Part shown: positions 7,849-15,889 of the stretch, in pieces
How positions within the stretch are numbered: position 1 is the stretch's first letter
Layout of the letters: every line of letters begins with the position of its first letter
Source of the DNA: Sporosarcina sp. 6E9
Lineage (GTDB): Bacteria > Bacillota > Bacilli > Bacillales_A > Planococcaceae
NCBI RefSeq assembly: GCF_017921835.1
Contig: NZ_JAGEMN010000001.1
Location: forward strand, 2,306,186-2,370,185
Length of the DNA: 64,000 nt
Direction of reading: 5' to 3'
Position numbers and translations under genes: made by a program
The notes under the pieces: generated by a model
Databases searched by the model: none
Told to the model about the DNA's origin: nothing
The model's input: only the letters and a program-made list of their open reading frames with translations

Positions 7849-9999
7849 TTATTGTAAAACTGAATCGACTTCTTCAGTTGCTGCTACGAAGTCCTCGCCA
7901 AAAATTGAACGCTCGAGCAGTTCCGCGATATCGTATGTGCCGATTGTATCTTCGACTTCTTTCGCTTTCGTGCCGTCTGACAACATCGTTAAGCAATATG
8001 GACAACCTGAAGAAATAATGCCCGGGTTCACTTCGATGGCTTGTTCTGTTCGTGCTACGTTCACGCGATGTCCTGTATCTTCTTCCATCCACATGAGTCC
8101 GCCGCCCGCGCCACAGCACATGCCGTCTTGACGGTTGCGTTTCATTTCGACTAATTCGACGCCTGGAATTGCTCTCAGAATTTCACGAGGCGGGTCATAG
8201 ACGTCGTTGTAACGGCCTAAGTAACAGGAATCATGGAACGTGATTGTTTCATTGATCGGGTGAACAGGTTTCAGTGTTCCGTTTTGGACTAAGTCGAAAA
8301 GCAATTCGGTATGGTGAATCACTTCTGCTTTGAATCCGAAATCCGGGTATTCATTCTTGAAAATATTGTATGCATGCGGGTCTGTTGTAATAATTTTTGT
8401 CACGCCAGCTTTTTCGAATTCTTTAATATTTGATTCGGCAAGTTCTTGGAATAAAAACTCGTTTCCAAGGCGTCTCGGTGTATCTCCAGAGTTCTTTTCT
8501 TTATTGCCAAGAATTGCGAACTTGATACCGGCTTTGTTTAACAAATGTGCGAATGACAGAGCGATTTTTTGTGAACGATTGTCGAATGCGCCCATTGATC
8601 CAACCCAGAATAGGTACTCGAATTCCTCGTCCGCTTTTTTCATCTCTTTAACAGTCGGAATATGAAGGTCCGGTCTTGAATCTCTCCAGTTTTCCTTTTC
8701 TTTACGGTTCAAGCCCCATGGATTTCCTTGGCGCTCGATGTTTGTCATCGCGCGTTGTGCATCTGGATCCATTTTCCCTTCGACCATGACGAGGTGACGA
8801 CGTAGGTCGATAATTTTGTCGACATGTTCGTTCATCACTGGACATTGGTCTTCACAGTTACGGCAAGTTGTGCACGCCCAAATTTCTTCTTCGGTAATGA
8901 CATCGCCGATGAGTGACGGGTTATAAATTTCGTCCATGGTAGCGCCTTCAAGTCCAGCAGCCATGGCGATTTGGTTTCCTTTTGTTTCGGCAAACATCGG
9001 TGCGGGCACCCAAGGCTTTTGTTTCGTCACAAGCGCACCGTGATTTGTTAAGTTATCGCGAAGCTTTGTGATCAAGTCCATCGGCGATAACATTTTTCCA
9101 GTTCCGGTTGCAGGACACATATTCGTACAGCGTCCACATTCAACACAAGCGTAAAAGTCGATCATTTGTAGCTGCGTGAAGTCTGTAATTTTCCCTACGC
9201 CGAGTGCTGGCATGTCTTCTTCGTTTTCTGTTTCTTCTTCCAGCGCTGAGAAATCGATTGGAATCAGTCTTCCAACGTTATCAAGACGGTGAAAGTAAAC
9301 GTTTGCAGGACCTGCAATTAAGTGCGCGTGTTTTGATTGTGGTACATAGATCAAGAATGTTAATAGAATGAGTAAGTGAATCCACCAAGCAACAAAGAAA
9401 ACGCTTGCAGCGGCGACAGTTGGAATTCCGCCGAAAATGAATGCGATGGAAGATGCCATTGGCTCCGTCCACGTTAATGCATTTCCTTGCCAAATCATAT
9501 TCATGCCGTTCGCTAATAGTGTCGAAAGCATTAATCCGCCAATGAAAATGAGCACGAGTCCTGATTTCCAACCGCGTTTTAGACGAACGAGTTTTTCAAC
9601 GTAACGGCGGTGGAAGGCCCATACTACGGCGATTAAAATCATAAAGACGACGATTTCTTGGAAGAACGTGAAGAATCCGTAGACCGGTCCGAATGGTAAA
9701 TGCGAACCTGGTTTCAGTCCTTTCCAAATAAGGTCAATCGCCCCGAATTGTACCATCAAGAATCCGTAGAAGAACAGGACGTGGATGATTCCGCTCTTTT
9801 TGTCTTTCAGTAATTTCTTTTGTCCGAAAACATAGATCCAGATGTTGCGTAGACGTTCTCTAACATTCTCATCGAACTCTGTTTTTCTTCCGAGTTTGAT
9901 AAATTGTATTCTTGTTTTAATTAAATGCGTGAATAGTGCTAACGCATAGGCTACGACAGCGAGGAATAAAATCCAGTTCGCAATGAGCAATGGGTCCAA
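7849..9999 (-). CDS. Membrane (Fe-S)-binding oxidoreductase, ETF:menaquinone oxidoreductase candidate
   Basis: 716 residues. About six hydrophobic helices fill the N-terminal third, resembling a NarI/DsrM-type b-haem membrane domain. Two 4Fe-4S ferredoxin motifs follow (CVECGRCTNMCP and CTTCRNCEDQCP), then two CCG domains of the heterodisulfide-reductase/GlpC kind (MCCGAGGG and GCPYC). Start is TTG 9999 with AAAGGGGAG upstream. As first gene of a beta-oxidation operon that lacks an ETF-QO, it most likely takes electrons from reduced ETF to menaquinone at the cytoplasmic membrane. The architecture is seen; the ETF partner is inferred from family context. Confidence 0.85.
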   Translation of the reverse strand: MDPLLIANWILFLAVVAYALALFTHLIKTRIQFIKLGRKTEFDENVRERLRNIWIYVFGQKKLLKDKKSGIIHVLFFYGFLMVQFGAIDLIWKGLKPGSHLPFGPVYGFFTFFQEIVVFMILIAVVWAFHRRYVEKLVRLKRGWKSGLVLIFIGGLMLSTLLANGMNMIWQGNALTWTEPMASSIAFIFGGIPTVAAASVFFVAWWIHLLILLTFLIYVPQSKHAHLIAGPANVYFHRLDNVGRLIPIDFSALEEETENEEDMPALGVGKITDFTQLQMIDFYACVECGRCTNMCPATGTGKMLSPMDLITKLRDNLTNHGALVTKQKPWVPAPMFAETKGNQIAMAAGLEGATMDEIYNPSLIGDVITEEEIWACTTCRNCEDQCPVMNEHVDKIIDLRRHLVMVEGKMDPDAQRAMTNIERQGNPWGLNRKEKENWRDSRPDLHIPTVKEMKKADEEFEYLFWVGSMGAFDNRSQKIALSFAHLLNKAGIKFAILGNKEKNSGDTPRRLGNEFLFQELAESNIKEFEKAGVTKIITTDPHAYNIFKNEYPDFGFKAEVIHHTELLFDLVQNGTLKPVHPINETITFHDSCYLGRYNDVYDPPREILRAIPGVELVEMKRNRQDGMCCGAGGGLMWMEEDTGHRVNVARTEQAIEVNPGIISSGCPYCLTMLSDGTKAKEVEDTIGTYDIAELLERSIFGEDFVAATEEVDSVLQ

Positions 10000-10086
10000 T
10001 TGTTTTCTCCCCTTTCAAAATAGTGAAACTTTTAACGTTGTGAATAGTGTAGTAGAAAAATAGGCTAATGTCGATAATCTATTTTC

Positions 10087-10115
10087 AGTATAATAATGAA
10101 TGAGCATTCAGTCAA
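10087..10115 (-). promoter_or_regulatory. Sigma-A promoter with embedded FadR-like operator
   Basis: On the minus strand TTGACT (10115-10110), a 17-bp spacer and TATACT (10092-10087) form a near-consensus vegetative promoter about 90 bp upstream of the Fe-S gene. The plus-strand 18-mer at 10097-10114, TGAATGAGCATTCAGTCA, closely follows the FadR operator of Bacillus (TGAATGA..TA.TCATTCA type) and covers the -35 box and spacer, so a bound repressor would exclude RNA polymerase. Confidence 0.8.
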
Positions 10116-10334
10116 TGGTAATATTGAAAAAATTATGTGATTCTGATTTTATACTGGATGTTTTCTTGTAGAGCAAACTAGGATCAACGCTTTGGGTAAA
10201 GATGGAATATCAGCATGCGCTATTCTCATAAGTTAATTTTAGATATCGTAATAAAAGCATACAGGATTTACAGTGTTGATACTTGTTATCTTCGCATATT
10301 TATAGATAGATCGATTAAATTAAGGGGGTGAAGT

Positions 10335-11789
10335 ATGGGGGCTATCACTGGTAAAGATTATATTAACCGTTTAAATCGGCTAAAGAATGAAATTTGGTTC
10401 GATGGTGAAAAAATTGAGGGACTGCTCTCTAAACACCCTGCCTTTAAAGGACTTATTCAGTCAAAAGCGGCTTTATATGATTTGCAACATGACCCAAAAA
10501 TAAAAGACGAGATGACATTTATTTCACCAGTATCGGGAGAGGCTATTGGTCTTTCCTATTTGCAACCAAAAACGAAAGAGGACTTAATCAGAAGAAGGAA
10601 GATGATTGAACGTTGGGCTAGGTATTCAGGGGGGATCATGGGACGAAGCCCGGATTATTTGAACACGGTTTTAATGAGTTTTGCTTCTTCAGTAACCTTT
10701 TTAAAAAATAAAGAAAACTGTTTTCCAAGTAATTTACAGACGTTTTATGAATTGGCCAGGGAAAATGATCTGTCTTTTACGCATACCTTTATTTCTCCAC
10801 AAGTGAATCGCTCTCCTATCTACTTTGAAAATAGCGAAGAGCCCATTGCCGCAAAAGTTGTTGATAAAAATGAGGAAGGAATTATTATAAAAGGTGCCCG
10901 TCTTCTGGCTACACAGGGTGGTTTAACAGATGAAGTTTTAGTATTTAGCGTTGGGAAATTTCTATTTAATGAAGATCAAGCTTTCGCTTTTTCTATCCCT
11001 GCCAACACGAAAGGAATAAAGTTTATTTGTAGGGATACATTCATCGGGGGTCAATCTTCTTTTAATCATCCCTTAAGCTCGCGGTTCGAAGAAACGGATT
11101 CTATCATTGTCTTTGACAATGTATTAGTCCCTTGGAATCGAGTGTTTTATTACAACAATGCGAAGGTAGCTGAAGAATTTCCAATTCAAAGCTCTTTCCA
11201 TCCCTTTACGAAGCACCAGGTGTTAATCAGACAAATTGTGAAAACGGAGTTCGTCCTGGGTATCGCTGAACTTCTGATCGAAACGATTAAAATTGGCGAG
11301 TATCAACATATCCAAGAGAAGATGTCAGAAATTATCATTGGACTAGAAACGATGAAAGCCTTGTTGGAGAAATCGGAAAACAACGCAAAATTAGATGAAT
11401 GGGGTTATATGCGACCAGAAATATTTCCGCTTCAAGTTGCGAGTAATATATTCCCTAAAATCTATCCTCGTTTCATTGAAATTGTCCAACTAATCGGGGC
11501 AAGTGGAATGGTTACGTTGCCAACTGAAAAAGCATTTCAATCTATTATTGGAACTGACTTAAATTTATATCTTAAAGGCGCCACGAAGACCGCAGAGGAA
11601 CGAGTAAAAATATTTCGTTTAGCTTGGGATCTAACAATGAGTTCATTTGGAACGAGACAAACTCAATATGAGCGATACTTTTTTGGCGACCCCATTCGCT
11701 TAGCAAGCGATTTATATAAAAAATATCCAAAAAGTGAATATGTAAAGGCAGTGACCAATTTCTTAAATTTAAAAAAGAAGAGTAAGTGA
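10335..11789 (+). CDS. 4-hydroxyphenylacetate 3-hydroxylase (HpaB) family FADH2-dependent monooxygenase
   Basis: 484 residues, full length for HpaB/PvcC/YoaI-type oxygenases, which use reduced flavin from a partner reductase to hydroxylate phenols. Family features: TGKDYINRLN at the N-terminus, RWARYSGGIMGRSPDYLN, the ATQGG segment and the C-terminal RVKIFRLAWDL...FGTRQTQYERYFFGDP. GGGGGTG precedes ATG 10335. It is the only plus-strand gene between two long minus-strand operons, and no HpaC-like flavin reductase lies beside it, so it must borrow reduced flavin. The substrate cannot be told from sequence. Confidence 0.85.
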   Translation: MGAITGKDYINRLNRLKNEIWFDGEKIEGLLSKHPAFKGLIQSKAALYDLQHDPKIKDEMTFISPVSGEAIGLSYLQPKTKEDLIRRRKMIERWARYSGGIMGRSPDYLNTVLMSFASSVTFLKNKENCFPSNLQTFYELARENDLSFTHTFISPQVNRSPIYFENSEEPIAAKVVDKNEEGIIIKGARLLATQGGLTDEVLVFSVGKFLFNEDQAFAFSIPANTKGIKFICRDTFIGGQSSFNHPLSSRFEETDSIIVFDNVLVPWNRVFYYNNAKVAEEFPIQSSFHPFTKHQVLIRQIVKTEFVLGIAELLIETIKIGEYQHIQEKMSEIIIGLETMKALLEKSENNAKLDEWGYMRPEIFPLQVASNIFPKIYPRFIEIVQLIGASGMVTLPTEKAFQSIIGTDLNLYLKGATKTAEERVKIFRLAWDLTMSSFGTRQTQYERYFFGDPIRLASDLYKKYPKSEYVKAVTNFLNLKKKSK

Positions 11790-11797
11790 ATATCTTA

Positions 11798-11838
11798 CAT
11801 TCTTCTTCAACTACCGCATGTGTAGTTGAAGAAGAATG
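11798..11838. terminator. 16-bp perfect inverted repeat between convergent genes
   Basis: CATTCTTCTTCAACTA and its exact reverse complement flank a 9-base loop between the stops of the HpaB gene and cblS. No long T-run follows on either strand, so termination is plausible but not certain. A 15-base piece of the same arm (CATTCTTCTTCAACT) recurs at 48961, inside the mobile element. Confidence 0.55.
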
Positions 11839-11840
11839 AG

Positions 11841-12521
11841 TTATTTCATATGTAGCTCATAAAAAAACTCTCCAAAATGTGCATAGGCATTTTGGATTTG
11901 GGATGTGGGGATTCCGACGATGACGACCGTCGCGGGACCGGCGGATTTTTCTACATCAACAATTGATTCAACGGACAGGTTATCATTTTGTGTCAATTCT
12001 CGTGCCTCTGCTAGAATCCCACGGGAACCTACTGGCCATAGTTTATCTATCATTCCGATGTCCATTGCTTCACGAATTTTTCGAAGGCTGGCTATTTTAT
12101 GGGCTTGTTCGGTTACTTCACTGCCTACGAGAGGGATTCCGTAGGTGAACCATTGGATATCGTCATGATTTGGCGCGGGATTTTTCTTCCCAATCATGGT
12201 CACCGCAACAGCTGATTGGATCAGGTCCATGTTTGTTTCTGAACTACCTGTAATTGTTGTTTTTTTTAGGCCTGCCTCTCGGAATAAATCCTCTACACCT
12301 TGGACGTATTTTTCCCAGCTTTTGCTTCCGCTAAAATTATGAATCAATACGGTGACAGGCTCGGCATTTGCTGCCCATTGTTCTAGTAAGGCGACTCGGG
12401 CGGCAAAATATGCGGTTACATTGTCTGGAACTGATACATAATCCCCTGCTTTTTCACCGATGCCGCCTGAATTGTCAGTTGTAAGCATAAAACCATTGCC
12501 GATATCCATTGCGTTTCTCAT
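11841..12521 (-). CDS. cblS: Alpha-ribazole kinase candidate CblS (PurM/ThiL-like)
   Basis: 226 residues. GIGEKAGDYVSVPD near residue 20 resembles the N-terminal phosphate-handling segment of ThiL/PurM kinases, and the remainder is an alpha/beta protein with few further landmarks. It overlaps the cblT stop by ATGA and has a GGTGG ribosome site; a 62-residue extension upstream would lie wholly inside cblT in another frame, so it is rejected. In Bacillales, CblS phosphorylates imported alpha-ribazole to alpha-ribazole-phosphate, the CobS substrate. Assignment relies mainly on pairing with CblT and the cobalamin operon. Confidence 0.65.
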   Translation of the reverse strand: MRNAMDIGNGFMLTTDNSGGIGEKAGDYVSVPDNVTAYFAARVALLEQWAANAEPVTVLIHNFSGSKSWEKYVQGVEDLFREAGLKKTTITGSSETNMDLIQSAVAVTMIGKKNPAPNHDDIQWFTYGIPLVGSEVTEQAHKIASLRKIREAMDIGMIDKLWPVGSRGILAEARELTQNDNLSVESIVDVEKSAGPATVVIVGIPTSQIQNAYAHFGEFFYELHMK

Positions 12522-13003
12522 TGAAATCCACCTAATCCTTTGCCTTTCACATGTTTTAGTGCCGGGAATATAATTGCTGCGATCACGGCATTTATCACTG
12601 TCGCGATGAAAATGGCTGGTACTGCGCCTATGAAGAATGCCGGTGATATAAGAAAGTAAAATGGTAATGGTGCGAGTAAGCCGTTTGCGCCGATAAAAAC
12701 AATCCATTTCAATACGTTCTTTTTTGCTTTATGAAGGCGCGCGAAAATCCAGACGATGATGAACATTTCAAGTGCAATGAGCAGATGAAAAGGACCGAGC
12801 GGAAATCCTGCATACATAGCCGATGCCGTATGACCCAAAAGTGCCGCGGTTCCTGAAAAAATGGGTGGTAAAAATGCTGCCGCTAGAAGGGCCGGGGCAG
12901 AATCGAGTGCAGTTGAACCGATGCCTAGCGGGATTTTCACTAACCCGCCAACTGCACATAAGGCAGTAAACATGGCGGTTAGTGTTAGATGTTTAAGTTT
13001 CAT
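12518..13003 (-). CDS. cblT: ECF S-component, alpha-ribazole transporter candidate CblT
   Basis: 161 residues, at least five hydrophobic helices, with the S-component style N-terminus LTLTAMFTALCAVGGLVKIP and an aromatic/glycine rich middle. No ATPase or T-component is adjacent, so it would share an ECF energizing module, probably a general one elsewhere in the genome. Position right before cblS and after pduO in a riboswitch-controlled B12 operon makes alpha-ribazole (lower ligand nucleoside) the likely cargo. Fold is clear; substrate is inferred from context. Confidence 0.7.
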   Translation of the reverse strand: MKLKHLTLTAMFTALCAVGGLVKIPLGIGSTALDSAPALLAAAFLPPIFSGTAALLGHTASAMYAGFPLGPFHLLIALEMFIIVWIFARLHKAKKNVLKWIVFIGANGLLAPLPFYFLISPAFFIGAVPAIFIATVINAVIAAIIFPALKHVKGKGLGGFQ

Positions 13004-13005
13004 TT

Positions 13006-13593
13006 TTAATCCTTTTTCTTATCGGTATTCTCTGTTCGAAATACCTTCGCACTACGTACATATTCATTATCCGGAATGTTGATGCGTGAGTTTGCGATGC
13101 GAGCTGCGACGAAAAAGTAATCGGAAAGTCGATTTAAATAGCGACTGACAACTGGTGATACATCTACCTCCGCTTTCATCAAAGTCACCGTTTGACGTTC
13201 AGCGCGTCTAGTAACTGTGCGCGCAATGTGTAGCGATGCAGCCGCAGGAGATCCGCCTGGTAAAATGAACTTTTCAAGTGGCGGTGCCTCATTCATTAAA
13301 TCATCAATTCGCTTCTCCAGCACTTCAATTGGTTCTTCCGTTAATTTATAATGGCGTTCTTTCATGACGTTTGAAAGATCTCCGCCCCCGTCGAATAACT
13401 CATTTTGAATCGCTTCAAGGTCTTCAAGTAAATCTGCAAATTTAGTTGGATCGAGTTCCGTCATTGCCTTTCCTACGAATGAGTTTAGTTCATCCATTGT
13501 GCCATAGGCTTCAACGCGAAGATCGTCTTTGTCGACACGTCCACCTATTAAACTTGTTTTGCCTTTGTCCCCAGTTTTTGTGTAAATCTTCAT
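13006..13593 (-). CDS. pduO: PduO-type ATP:cob(I)alamin adenosyltransferase
   Basis: Adds the 5-prime-deoxyadenosyl group to cob(I)alamin or cobinamide. 195 residues; N-terminal IYTKTGDKGKTSLIGGRV is the ATP-binding signature, and RTVTRRAERQTV with YLNRLSDYFFVAAR are the conserved helices carrying Arg and Asp/Asn active-site residues. Equivalent to YvqK of Bacillus subtilis. It supplies AdoCbl, which IcmF in this window needs. Cytoplasmic. Two bases separate its stop from cblT. Confidence 0.95.
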   Translation of the reverse strand: MKIYTKTGDKGKTSLIGGRVDKDDLRVEAYGTMDELNSFVGKAMTELDPTKFADLLEDLEAIQNELFDGGGDLSNVMKERHYKLTEEPIEVLEKRIDDLMNEAPPLEKFILPGGSPAAASLHIARTVTRRAERQTVTLMKAEVDVSPVVSRYLNRLSDYFFVAARIANSRINIPDNEYVRSAKVFRTENTDKKKD

Positions 13594-13596
13594 CTT

Positions 13597-13989
13597 CTAT
13601 TCTCCCCTTTTCTTTATGTTTTGCGGAATGCCGTACCAAACCTTTGTTACTTCACTCGCTTCTGCGAATAGTCGTTGATACACTCTGCCGCATGTATCAC
13701 GTAGTTTTCGAAGTTCAGCCTCCATCGGCACAATGCCGCGACTAATATCGGTTAAAATAACAATAGCTGGACGATTTTCTACCGCTTCTACTATCTGATC
13801 AATAGCTTTTTCTTCACTTAATTCACATTGCGCCAACCAATTTTCTAGTCCCGCTATGACAACGGCATGCTTTCCGGGCGCTGGTACTTCTCCCTCATGC
13901 CAACTTACGCCTTCTGCATGCTGCTTACTTAGTAATTTTTGAACAAACGCTCGTTTCCCGTTATGGGCACCGCCGATAATGACGTGCAT
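13597..13989 (-). CDS. Short CobU-like nucleotide-binding protein
   Basis: 130 residues. It opens with MHVIIGGAHNGKRAFVQKLL, a P-loop like that of CobU (GGxxSGKS) but with Asn-Gly-Lys-Arg. LENWLAQ and VILTDISRGIVPMEAELR match CobU's later ITDE(I/V)GxGIVP segment in degenerate form. It is about 65 residues shorter than the complete CobU encoded two genes upstream and lacks most of the middle. It overlaps cobC by 61 bp. It may be a kinase-only or regulatory relative. Function not established. Confidence 0.7.
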   Translation of the reverse strand: MHVIIGGAHNGKRAFVQKLLSKQHAEGVSWHEGEVPAPGKHAVVIAGLENWLAQCELSEEKAIDQIVEAVENRPAIVILTDISRGIVPMEAELRKLRDTCGRVYQRLFAEASEVTKVWYGIPQNIKKRGE

Positions 13990-14546
13990 TTTTTCCCCTC
14001 CACAAAGTCGTTACGATGATTCCATTTCAATGACCAAATCGATCCATGTGGAATCCTCCAGAACCAAAAGTCTTGTTTTTTAGGTGAAAACTGCGTTAAC
14101 ATCAACCGGATTGGACCGCCATGAGTGACGATAAAGTACTCCGATTGTTCTTCAAGTAATTCTGTAAGTGCAGCAAGTACTCGTCTGTTCACTTCCTGTA
14201 AACTTTCCCCATTCGGAGGTTTGTTTTCATAAGGATCATCTATCCAAGAACGATACGTCATGTTATCTTTCAACATTTCATACGTTTTTCCTTCCCAAGC
14301 ACCGAAATGACTTTCACGGAACCGCTTGTCAGTTTCATAAACCGCTTCAGGAAAATACAGTGCTGCGCTTTCACGACAGCGCAGTAAGTCGCTACCATAA
14401 ACGATTGTAGGTTTCCGAGGCAGCCTCGCTGAACCCGGTTCGTCGGTTGGTAAAATCGATTCGTCTGTCCAACCAATGTACTGCCGTTTTTGATTGCCAA
14501 GTGTGGGAAGATGACGGATTAAATGAACAGTAACACCGCAATCCAT
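13929..14546 (-). CDS. cobC: Histidine phosphatase family protein, CobC-like alpha-ribazole phosphatase
   Basis: 205 residues of the phosphoglycerate-mutase superfamily. The catalytic N-terminal motif reads LIRHLPT (RHG/RHP position) and the second histidine sits in FIVTHGGPIRLML, with FRESHFGAWEGKTYEML as the conserved Glu-bearing segment. In cobalamin assembly such enzymes remove the phosphate from alpha-ribazole- or cobalamin-5-prime-phosphate. It overlaps cobS by 28 bp and the next gene by 61 bp; the last 20 residues therefore share DNA with the P-loop of the downstream gene, an unusual length of overlap. Confidence 0.85.
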   Translation of the reverse strand: MDCGVTVHLIRHLPTLGNQKRQYIGWTDESILPTDEPGSARLPRKPTIVYGSDLLRCRESAALYFPEAVYETDKRFRESHFGAWEGKTYEMLKDNMTYRSWIDDPYENKPPNGESLQEVNRRVLAALTELLEEQSEYFIVTHGGPIRLMLTQFSPKKQDFWFWRIPHGSIWSLKWNHRNDFVEGKKCTSLSAVPITGNERLFKNY

Positions 14547-15289
14547 AAAATGACCTCCATCCCTTCAATAAATGCGCCTGATAAATCGCCTGTTACGCCC
14601 CCGAAATGTTTTAAGGACCAGTGACGAAAGCGTAAAATTCCGATTGCCAACAGGATGAATAAGAGAAGTGGAACGATAACACTTTCAACCATAAGCCAGA
14701 CTGCGATTAAGATAGCGATTCCACTTAGTGATGACACGATGACCACGATTTTCGAATGAAGTTTTTCTTGAAAAAAGTACGCGAGCCCTGAACTTTTGGC
14801 GGTAGGTGTCTTAGAAAAGTAAATAGTCATCCCAACACGTGCAAGAAAAGGGATGGCGAGAAACAATATAAAATACGCGATACCTTTTTCCAAGATTTCG
14901 TTAAACAGCGCAATTTTTATTAGGATAAGGAATAGTAGCGCCATTGTACCGAACGCGCCAATTCTTGGATCTTCCATAATTTCAAGACGTTTTTCCCTGT
15001 CTTGATAGGAAAAGAATGCGTCCCCGGTGTCGGTCCATCCGTCGAAATGCAAACCGCCTGTTAGTAGGATTCCCGTCAACACGATGCATACAGCGGCGAG
15101 GAATGTGCCTGTCGAAAGTCCGCTTAATAGTAGTTCAGAAACACCGTACATCAGGAGTCCGATTGTCGCACCGACAAAGGGAAGCGCTATGTACATCGCC
15201 GTCACTTCTTTTCGACCAAGCGGCAACTCTTTTCGTATCGGAAGCACAGTGAAAAATTGAAGTGCCAGTAAAATCCCGTTCATATTCAT
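14519..15289 (-). CDS. cobS: Adenosylcobinamide-GDP ribazoletransferase (cobalamin synthase)
   Basis: Integral membrane enzyme joining AdoCbi-GDP to alpha-ribazole(-phosphate), the last step of nucleotide-loop assembly. 256 residues, several hydrophobic helices. Signature: ALQFFTVLP at the N-terminus, then GGLHFDGWTDTGDAFFS with the metal-binding Asp residues and EIMEDPRIGAFG; near the end GGVTGDLSGAFIEG. All are typical of CobS. Lies 10 bp after cobU. Confidence 0.96.
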   Translation of the reverse strand: MNMNGILLALQFFTVLPIRKELPLGRKEVTAMYIALPFVGATIGLLMYGVSELLLSGLSTGTFLAAVCIVLTGILLTGGLHFDGWTDTGDAFFSYQDREKRLEIMEDPRIGAFGTMALLFLILIKIALFNEILEKGIAYFILFLAIPFLARVGMTIYFSKTPTAKSSGLAYFFQEKLHSKIVVIVSSLSGIAILIAVWLMVESVIVPLLLFILLAIGILRFRHWSLKHFGGVTGDLSGAFIEGMEVILWIAVLLFI

Positions 15290-15298
15290 CCTCCGCGC

Positions 15299-15889
15299 TT
15301 AAGATTTGAGTTGTTGAGACGACTTCCAATATGTGGCCACACCAAATTCCATTTCGATGGCATTGCTTGCTTTTTTCACGATGTTTTGATGAAGTTGGCC
15401 TAACCATTTACGATAGGTTTCTGTTTCCTTATCGATTGGCCGTAAATCATCGAGTATTTCGTTTGATACGATGACGAACTCTCTGGCTTTTAATAAAATC
15501 GAATCGATTGTTTTGTAGAGTTGCGTTCCTTTCCGCTCCATGCAACCTGTTTCTTCGATACAAGACGTCCCTGTTTCCCACCCAGCATACAATTCATTCG
15601 CCAGCCAAGTTGTTAAACAATCCCAGAGGACGAAATCATTTTCCCGAATGAATGGAATGACTTCTTCCAACTTCACCGGTTGTTCAATCGTCAACCAGTT
15701 ATTTTCAGCGCGGTCTTGTCGATGGGTTTTTATGCGTAGCCCCATTTCAGCGTCCGTCACAGTTCCGGATGCAATATAGATGAGCCGGCCATCGCAACTT
15801 TCAGCTTGTTCGACGAGTATCTTTTCGGCAAAAGCACTTTTCCCGCTTCGAACACCACCGCTTATGAACGTCAGTTTTCCGCGAACCAT
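15299..15889 (-). CDS. cobU: Bifunctional adenosylcobinamide kinase / guanylyltransferase
   Basis: 196 residues. P-loop FISGGVRSGKSAFAEKI at residues 8-24, then YIASGTVTDAEMGLRIKTHRQDR with the guanylylated-His region, and VIVSNEILDD GLRP-like segment (LDDLRPIDKETETYRKWLG). It phosphorylates and guanylylates adenosylcobinamide for CobS. Overlaps the cobD stop by 19 bp. The later 130-residue protein in the same operon is a degenerate relative. Confidence 0.95.
   Translation of the reverse strand: MVRGKLTFISGGVRSGKSAFAEKILVEQAESCDGRLIYIASGTVTDAEMGLRIKTHRQDRAENNWLTIEQPVKLEEVIPFIRENDFVLWDCLTTWLANELYAGWETGTSCIEETGCMERKGTQLYKTIDSILLKAREFVIVSNEILDDLRPIDKETETYRKWLGQLHQNIVKKASNAIEMEFGVATYWKSSQQLKS

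Noticed and set aside
7331..8131. 266-residue open frame on the plus strand
   Set aside because: Antisense to both the thiolase and Fe-S genes and spans their intergenic control region; no family features.
12522..12707. N-terminal extension of cblS by 62 residues
   Set aside because: Lies entirely inside cblT in another frame and is unlike any kinase N-terminus; the ATGA-overlap start is better supported.
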